Below the pieces are notes generated by a model. That model worked only from the letters and a program-made list of their open reading frames with translations, was not told the DNA's origin and made no database searches. The position numbers and the translations under genes are program-made. From Diospyros lotus (taxonomy: Eukaryota > Streptophyta > Magnoliopsida > Ericales > Ebenaceae), in the NCBI RefSeq assembly GCF_014633365.1, contig NC_068349.1:20722753-20786752 (forward strand): 64,000 nt of DNA, written 5' to 3'. Every line of letters starts with the position of its first letter. Positions within the stretch are counted from its first letter, which is position 1. Of this stretch, positions 57,324 to 64,000 are shown piece after piece.

Positions 57324-59761
57324 TGTAATACCCAGGAATGATTTGAGGTCATAAGTAATATTTGATGAAGGGTACAAGTGGAATTATCAAAAGAATAAGG
57401 CTTTAAGACACACTGTTGCAGTCTTAAAAGACCGAAGTAGCTCGAGGGAGTACCCCGGACCCTAGACAAATAAGGAAAATTGTATAATATCGACGAGTGA
57501 TTTAAATTATGATTTTTAGTGGTGAAAGAGATTGGATCGGGAACAGTTTTCGGTACAGCTGTCAACCAGACTGAGAAAATCGAATCAACGTAGGAGACGT
57601 CCGGAAGGTCAACGAAGTGCGTCAAGGACTAGTATTTAACGTGTAGAACAACCCTTAAGCAATTTCAGGTTGAATTAAAAGGATTTAAGGTCAATTTGAT
57701 CAGCCGGGCCTAAGCGCAGTTTTCTAATTTTACCCGAGGGAGGTCAAAACAGTAATTTTTCAGGAGTTTTAAGGGTCAAATGAGATGTACTAAACTTGTG
57801 GAACTTAGAGGTATATTTGGATTTATCAGGGATGTTGTGAAAAGGGAAGAATTGTCATTTGAAGAAAACAGGGGTCAAAATGCAAAAAAATGGAAAATGC
57901 ATAGTGTGAACGCACAAGGCAAAAACGGCCGCCGCCTTCCGCCGCACGTGGAGGTCATTTCAGGCGATGGGACGGTCGAGGGAGGTTCGGGGAAGGTAGT
58001 ATCCGGCGCTAGGAAGCTTGTAAGCCAAGCCTCGGCCGCTGATTGGCCGGAAAATGGCCGGAATTCGACTATAAATACTTAGGGATTCGGCCGAAACTTT
58101 GCACAAAAATAGGCCGTGATTTGGTATGAATCGAGGAGAGTGAATAGGGGGCTTTTCATCCTTGCATCAAGGCGAGCGATTCTGGAGAGTTTCGTGAGCT
58201 TTGGTGTGCATTTGGAGGCTGTTCGAAGAAGCGAGGCGGTCCGCCTCGCCGGACCTGCAACTGCCGATTTGGCAGCTTTTCCGGCGTCCTTTCAGCCGGA
58301 AAATGATACCAATGGGATCGACTCATCGAAGGCTTGAAGGGGGCATGCTCAGATCGGTCATCGGAGGGGTCGTCGCCGGCCGGTCTTGAGGAAGAAGACG
58401 ACGCGCGTGGCTGCACGCGCCAGTCTTCACTTGCACCCACGCGCCAGGCGCGTGAGGGTGCGTGGATGGGGGCATTTCGGTAATTTTAGTTCCAGTATTT
58501 TTGTTAATTTATTTGAGGATTTATCATGTTGAAACATTTTGGAAAATGTTTGAGGAAATAATTATTTTGGAATTATCAAGGAGAAAATTGGGAAAATTGG
58601 GAGAAAATAGAGAAAATTAAGGAAAAATTGAGGAAAATGGATTTTAATGCTTCCTCAATTAAATATGATATTTAGGAAGTATCTTGGCTGGAGGTTGAGC
58701 ACAAGTTCAAGTATTTGGGATTTGGCGCGCAAATCGAGGTGTTGCACAAGGAACGAGGCGATCTGATTACGTTCGAGGTGAGTGGTTTGATTCCAACTTT
58801 TCCTTGTTTTGGAAGTGTTCTTAGGTGCTTGTGGTGAGTTCTAGTGAGCGGTTATACCCTCCTGGACATAAATTGTTTTACAAGGCTTTGCTTATGATCA
58901 TTGTGTCGATATTTGCTACATTGCATTAACTGTTTATTTTAAAATGTTGGTGCATGGCGTGTAAATCTTCATATCATTTGGGGTCAAGTTTAATTGCATC
59001 GTTGGGTCCGTATGGGGCGGGATGGGGTCTGCTTGAGATTGGGACAATGTTAATCCAGGTGAACGGGTGTCACACTGGGGGCACTCGAGGGAATAATGTT
59101 AAACCAGGTGAACGGGTGTCACGACGGTGCACCCGAGGGATTAACGTTGGACCAGGTGAACGTGTGCCACAGTGGGGCATTCGAGGGATTAAGTATGTCA
59201 AGGTGATATCTCGAGTTAGACATGTCTTGCATATTTACGTTTATCTGAGTATGCTATGCTCGTGTGTCTCTCATGCATTGTATGAACTGTTTTATGCCGT
59301 CACTTAGATGTTTATCATCTAACTTGGGCTATGCCCCTGGAACGTTTAATGTTCCAGCCAGGAACTGCTGCGGAGGCAAGGATGTGGCCGGTTGAGGGCC
59401 AATGGTGCTTAGTTTGTTAAGTCGTTGTAACGTTTGGAGGATTTAACATGCATTTCAGGTTGTAAACGAGTAGTTGTATATAGCAATTTTATCATTTGAT
59501 CTGTATTATGTATTTTGCTATGGAAATACAATGTAAGAACTATGGTGTTTGGTATTAGTGTATCCGCTGCGTTGTATTAAGACTCGTTTAGGTTATTGAT
59601 CTTGATAGTTAAACGGGCAAGACTGGGGTTCGCGGGGTTTTGTTTCTGCATGTGAAGATTGTTCTTGAAATACCGCGCGTGTGTAACTTAGAGAAAAAAT
59701 TATAAAAAGAAATCCCGGGAATACCCTTATAGTGACACGCCTGGCGAGACGGGGTGTTACA
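57324..59761 (+). mobile_element. Family A solo LTR, 2.4 kb, plus orientation, TSD TTTGA
   Basis: Starts TGTAATACCC and ends GGGTGTTACA, a 10-bp inverted pair. TTTGA flanks both sides (57319-57323 and 59762-59766). It has a CTATAAATACTTAGG box near 58068, a GC-rich GACGCGCGTGGC...CACGCGCC block near 58395-58470, GAGGTGAGTGGTTTG near 58776, and a three-copy tandem repeat near 59045-59195. It is the cleanest family A copy in the window and the best reference for the others. Confidence 0.93.
59045..59195 (+). repeat. Three tandem copies of a roughly 55-bp unit in the LTR
   Basis: Units begin AATGTTAATCCAGGTGAACG and carry GTGTCACxxxGGGGCA and TCGAGGGA. They lie downstream of the splice-donor-like site. 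Confidence 0.9.
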
Positions 59762-60045
59762 TTTGAAGTCTACGGAAGGCCTTCAGAAGATAGGATATCA
59801 AATTGCCAGAGCTTCGCAGTGCCAACACAAACAGACAAAACGGAAAGACCCCTTAGTATTTATAGTCAACCCTTCTTAGGAGGTGAACAGTCGCAATGAT
59901 TACGTACAAGTGCTCTTAAAAGAATCATCCAAGCCTTCCGAGCCACCTTATGATACAAAAACAACCTGAAGCCCTCCGAGGAATCTCCCTTGCTATTCAT
60001 CACTTCTTCCTTTCGATCTATCAAAGGAAAGAGTGGAGCGCCATT
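59762..60045 (+). other. G2 untranslated region before its 3' LTR
   Basis: Continuous with 57323 across the TTTGA TSD. It ends in a purine-rich tract (AAAGGAAAGAGTGGAGC near 60023), comparable to the tract before the G1 3' LTR. Confidence 0.5.
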
Positions 60046-61007
60046 TTTGTAGCATAGCCTTCAGGGAACCTTCAAAAGGGTAGCTTCCTTGGATGTTCAT
60101 GCCCGCAGATGAGTCTCCAGGGGTATCCGAAGACCCATTTGCAGGCCCCTTCAGTGCCCATCAAGCCCAAAGACCTAATTAGCCTTAGACGATGACCTTT
60201 AAGGCTGCTCCACCCCTCTTAGCCTTTGGGGCTCCCTCATGGCCTTACCTAGGTCTTCCCTGAAGACTTGGTTGACTCCTCTTCAAGGCCTACCACACCC
60301 GAAGACTAGTTTTCAAGCACCCTTTCGACCTTTCGATCCCATTTCACTTGAAAACCTATTACTCACACCCAAAGGGTCCTACCAGATGTCTTCGTGCTTG
60401 CATGCCATATGTCCTAATCCTTTAGTAACTATAAATAGCTCCTTGGACCCACACCTTTAGGGACCAAGACCTAACCTGAAGACACACCTATCGTTAACAC
60501 CCTCTTTCGAAGGACCTAGTTTCTTCTAAAGCCTATATCTAGATAGCCCAATCCCCCTTTTGAATGGTCATAATTGCCCTTTCGAAGACTAACACCATCA
60601 CCCCTTTGCACCTACATTAGTAGCCCTATTAACATGGCTAACTTAGGCATCAGAGGGCTGGTGTAGGAGAGATCCCCATGTTCCTTCTTACTATCCTTTA
60701 TCTTGCAGGCAACCACTAAAGACTTTGAAGACCCATCCAAAGATTACCTCTCAAAAATTGCCAACTCCCCCAGAGACAAACTAGGTTGAAGACTCATCCA
60801 ACAACCTTACAAGACCCTTAAGTAGCATCTACATCCGAAGGCCCTTCGGGTTTAGTTACTTCCAAAGACCTTTCGAGTCTTGCCACCCACGAAAAGCCAC
60901 TTCGGAGTTCACTTAGCAAGACCAATCCCAAATACCCTTCAACCCTTTTCTTTCTTGAAGACCTCCTCAAGTCAACTCCACAAAAGATTTCCAGAGGCCT
61001 TATGTTA
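60046..61007 (+). repeat. G2 3' LTR (approximate)
   Basis: Begins near TTTGTAGCATAGCC after a purine tract. It shares with the G1 LTR an ACTATAAATAG promoter box (60429), a following GACCCA...AAGAC stretch, and the CTAACTTAGGC(A/T)TCAGA phrase (60640) close to a TTGCAGGC acceptor-like site. The repetitive GAAGAC/TTCGAAGAC vocabulary is the same. The right end is not defined because the next element begins at about 61008. Confidence 0.55.
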
Positions 61008-62695
61008 GAACGGGAGATGCTATGGCACACACCAAGAGGGGGGGTGAATTGGTATAATTAAAAGCTTGGTAGAAACTTGAAAACTTTTTGACCCAATTGA
61101 GGTTTTAGTGACTTAAAACATAGAACATATGAGATGATAAATGTAAAGCAAGAAGAATAAAAGACACAAAGGATTTATAGTGGTTCGGCTTAAACCAAGC
61201 CTAATCCACTACCTTAACTCTCACTAAGGATTTTAAATCAATTCACTAAAACCTCTTACTTACACAAGTAGGCCCTCTAGCTACACAAGCTAGGAAATAC
61301 AACCTCCCAATTTAATGGGCCCTCTAGCTACTGCTAGGAAAAATACAACCTCCCAATTTAATGGGCCCTCTAGCTATTACTAGGAAAAATACAAACAATC
61401 GAATAGAGAATCTAAGAGTACAACTCTTAGTTACAATGATCTCTCAAAAATGATACAAGGCTTGAAGTAAATAATTACAAGTGAAGATCGAAGCCTTGAA
61501 GAGAGAAAATTAAAGCACAGACGATTTTAAATACAAATGAGAATAACAGTAAGCTCAAATAATTTCATTCCCGTCCATTAGCCTTCTCTTGATCATGTAT
61601 GACATGTATATATAAGTGTCCCACAAAGTTGAAGAGAAATATAGCCGTTTGGAGCCGTTGGGATTTGAAAAAATAGCCGTTGGAGCTTTCTATAAAAAGA
61701 AATAGTCGACAGAAGAAATGCATAGTTGACTATTTTTACAAGTAAAGCAAGAAATAGTTGACAGACAAAACAAATAGTCGACTATCTTATAACACAAAAT
61801 TTACAATAGTCGACAGACACATTTGAATAGTCGACAGATGCAAAAATGTGAAGAAAAATTTGAAACTTATGAACAAAAATAGTCGACAGACTAAAAGGCA
61901 TAGTCGACAGATGCCTTGAATAGTCGACAGAACAACGAAAATAGTCGACTATTTTGAGGCATAGTCAACAGAATGAAAAACATAGTCGACTATCCTTTTG
62001 AAAAGATTGAAAATTTATCAAATCCTCATTTGATTCTTTTGAATCCTCATTTTGATTATTTTGAAAGCAAGTTGAGATCATCAAAAGTATATTTTGAAAC
62101 AAATCACTCTCAACAAGCAAGTTTTTCAAATCACTCTCAACCATACTCAATATTTCTTCTATAAGTTTTCATATCTTGCTTCAAAACTTATATACTAAAA
62201 ATTCATTTTCTCATTCATATAATCCACATAGTAGAAATTGATTTTCATATAGTCATTTATCAAAACCATTCATTACCAAGAGATATTAGATATCAAAATA
62301 CTAGGAGATAGTTTTCTAAAATGAACACTTTCTAAAATGAACACACTTTCAAAAACATGTTCTAGTTGGTCTTTTGCCTTAGAATTATTTTGACCAACGA
62401 TTTCAAGGAGATTCTTTTTAGATTTTAAAACTTGTTTATGCTAATCTCCAAATAATATAAAAGATCATAGATCATTTTAACAAAGCACTTTGAAATTGAT
62501 TTTTGTTTCCAAACCATATGCTTTGATTGAGAAAAAAATACATTTGAAATTTTTCATCATCAAAACTAAACACAAGAGTAAAATATCACCTTACTCCTGC
62601 TCACTCGCTCCGTCCTGACCAATCCCTACTGAGCATTCCCTGAACTTCCTAAAGACAAACAAGTTTTAAGCGTTTTATCCCTGCAAAAACAAGCC
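61008..62695 (-). mobile_element. LTR-like element with GTCGAC motif array, flanked by a 12-bp direct repeat
   Basis: The 12-mer AGGCCTTATGTT occurs at 60996-61007 and again at 62696-62707, bracketing the block. The inner left end carries CACACACCAAGAGGGGGG, seen in reverse at the ends of some copia LTRs, so the block reads on the minus strand. In that direction a TTTTGATGATGAAAAAT stretch lies near the start, the motif array at 61700-61995, then a TTATATATACATG box near 61610. There is no coding capacity. I read it as a solo LTR, but the ends are not canonical and a 12-bp duplication is long for that. Confidence 0.55.
61700..61995. repeat. Array of twelve to thirteen TAGTCGACAGA / TAGTCGACTAT motifs
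   Basis: The motifs are spaced 13-45 bp apart, mixing the half-site TAGTCGACAGA with the palindrome ATAGTCGACTAT. Variants carry TTGAC or TCAAC, one C/T step away. Spacers are unrelated to one another. Confidence 0.9.
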
Positions 62696-62699
62696 AGGC

Positions 62700-63157
62700 C
62701 TTATGTTCTTCAATACTAGGTTTTCGGAGGGTCTCCACATGTACTGTTCTCCCGTTGGCTTCCTTGGTTGTCGCTAGCTTTGATAAAGCATTGGCATGAC
62801 TATTTGATGTTTAGTTGATTTGTATCAACTAGAATTCCTTGAAATGTTGTGCTAAACCTTTAACTCTTTGCAAATACTGTACCATCAAAGGCTCTTTGGC
62901 TTCATACTGCCTTTGAAATTGCTGCACCATTAGCTGAGAATCATTGTGTGCCACCAACCTCTTTGCGTCCATTTTCCTAGCTAGGTTTATTTTGACTATC
63001 AAAGCCTTATATTCTGCGATGTTGTTAGAGCTTGTAAAGGAAAACCATAGCAAGTATTCAAGAATGTCCCCCTAAAGAGATATCAATACTACCCTAACTC
63101 TACTTCCTTGTGAACTTGATGCCCCGTCTACAAACAGCTTCCATTCTTGGGAATCCA
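62700..63157 (-). pseudogene. Ty3/gypsy RNase H domain and connector, decayed
   Basis: On the minus strand from 63157: WKLFVDGASSSQGS and a VLIS strand, one stop, then FSFTSSNNIAEYKALI, AKRLVAHNDSQLMVQQFQ and EAKEPLMVQYLQRVKGLAQH. After another stop come SNSHANALSKLA and RKPSIEEHKA. This is the usual order of the plant gypsy RNase H: first Asp in VDGAS, Glu in NNIAEY, Asp in NDSQL and Asp in the final HANAL-type loop, where Asn replaces Asp. The connector to integrase follows. Spacing fits a Tat- or Athila-like pol. It breaks off at the 12-bp repeat near 62700. RT and integrase are not visible. Confidence 0.85.
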
Positions 63158-64000
63158 CCTCTAGTGACTATCGTTCATGCGTGCATTCCACTATAAAGTT
63201 TGTCTAAGCATGGCTTATCCCTTATCTCTATTTCTTCTTCATGCTTCCTCTTGTCCTTGTCTTCGATTCATAAATATCTTTGTAGCCTTTCATTTCTGGT
63301 TAGGGATTCAATTTAGTTCATCAGGTCTCTGCACCTATCTTTATTATGCCCATATGTTTTGTGGGATCTATAATAGGTGTTTCTATCTCTCTCCAAGTCT
63401 CGGTCTCACATCTTAGCAACCATTGAAAGAATCAACCTGTTGAAATTTCCCAGGAAAACAAACCGACCCCGAGGTAGTTCTTGTATTGTAGCTTCAAAGG
63501 GTCATCACTTCTCCTTAGCTTGTCTTCTTTCTTATCCTCATGATCACCAAAAATTCGTCCCTTCTCGAGTATGATGTCATCTAGGGCATCTTGAACTTCT
63601 TTGGAAAAGGCTTCTAAATGATGGTTGGGGCAAAAATAATTCTCTTCCTGGGTTGATCCTCTAACATGAGCAACCACTTCTTCTGCTCCAAGAATTCTTC
63701 GTTCATTTTTTTCATATCCACGGCTCACTAATAATGAATGCCAACATGTCCTTAATTTCATTAATCTTTTTCACAAGACACCTTGGTGAAGTCTGTTTTT
63801 TGTCAATAGACGTGTTCTCAACAATCTCAAAGTACTTTCATTTTTTAGGATCTCTTTGGGTTCCCTTGTGCCTTTTCAATGTTCCCTCCCTTTGTTTATC
63901 CCAAACTCGAGGAGGAGAAGGGTCTCATGCATGAGTTCTTCGAGGAGGAATGGGTTGTGACTGAGTTCTTTGTGGTTCCAATATAATCTCAGAACTTTCT
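63158..64000 (-). other. Degraded gypsy interior, unrecognised minus-strand ORF
   Basis: The minus-strand frame 63432-63761 encodes a charged, helical-looking 109 residues (ALDDIILEKGRIFGDHEDKK) that I cannot assign. From position and direction it belongs to the same minus-strand gypsy element as the RNase H piece, possibly between gag and pol with RT deleted. No other gene is visible to the right edge. Confidence 0.35.

Noticed and set aside
57780..58440. Overlapping frames at 57780-58082, 58116-58337 and 58156-58440
   Set aside because: They fall in the R/U5-like region and CACGCG block of a solo LTR, and the other LTR copies do not keep them open.
61700..61995. CRISPR-like array of regular short repeats
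   Set aside because: The sequence is a plant nuclear genome, the repeats are 11-12 bp with irregular spacing, and there are no Cas genes. An LTR enhancer array fits better.

Overview
This is a gene-poor, AT-rich stretch of a flowering-plant nuclear genome, built almost entirely of transposable elements nested inside each other. The signs are plant Ty1/copia and Ty3/gypsy proteins, a CACTA element with a Transposase_24 protein, a MULE with FAR1-type, SWIM and OTU domains, plant mobile domain exons with introns, hAT pieces, and many solo LTRs with 5-bp target-site duplications (TSDs). I cannot name the species; a dicot is my guess from base composition. The only likely host gene is the last exon of a dirigent-like protein at the extreme left (2-142). 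All reading was by eye. No alignment or database search was run, so family names rest on recognised motifs.

Layout, left to right. Positions 1-8.5 kb hold the dirigent 3' end, a complete 1-kb TRIM-like copia element on the minus strand (479-1476, TSD AAAGC), a minus-strand solo LTR (1692-3646), a 167-bp hAT MITE with a perfect 8-bp TSD (4797-4963) and a plus-strand solo LTR (6325-8027). Positions 8.55-27.18 kb are one Tat-like gypsy derivative (G1) blown apart by later insertions: a solo LTR (10632-11807), a complete 7.3-kb CACTA transposon (14373-21669, TSD ATA) and a 1.5-kb solo LTR (23263-24768, TSD CTTAG). G1 has no visible gag-pol, but carries a decayed antisense ORF next to its 3' LTR. 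Positions 27.2-31.25 kb are older retroelement debris.

Positions 31296-38809 are a Mutator-like element of about 7.5 kb, with 18-bp terminal inverted repeats and a 9-bp TSD carrying one mismatch. It holds two convergent decayed genes: a five-exon plant mobile domain (MAIN-like) gene on the plus strand, and a transposase on the minus strand that combines a FAR1-like DNA-binding region, a MULE DDE core, a SWIM finger and an OTU cysteine protease domain. Positions 39131-45089 are a full-length but dead Ty1/copia element. A decayed hAT remnant follows (45538-46562).

Positions 46.6-61 kb are a second Tat-like derivative (G2) related to G1. It is split by a nested pair of LTRs (47508-50911 containing 47847-49529) and by two solo LTRs in opposite orientation (52380-56612 and 57324-59761). 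An LTR-like element with a dense GTCGAC motif array (about 61008-62695) and a minus-strand gypsy RNase H remnant close the window.

None of the transposon coding regions looks intact. Most stop codons in the copia, MULE and mobile-domain genes fit C-to-T or G-to-A changes of TGG, CAG, CAA or CGA codons, as expected from long-term methylation and deamination. The most unusual items are the MULE cargo, palindromic GC-rich boxes shared by the MULE and the CACTA, a 1.9-kb inverted array in the CACTA, a perfect 32-bp hairpin in the CACTA, and GTCGAC arrays shared by two LTRs.
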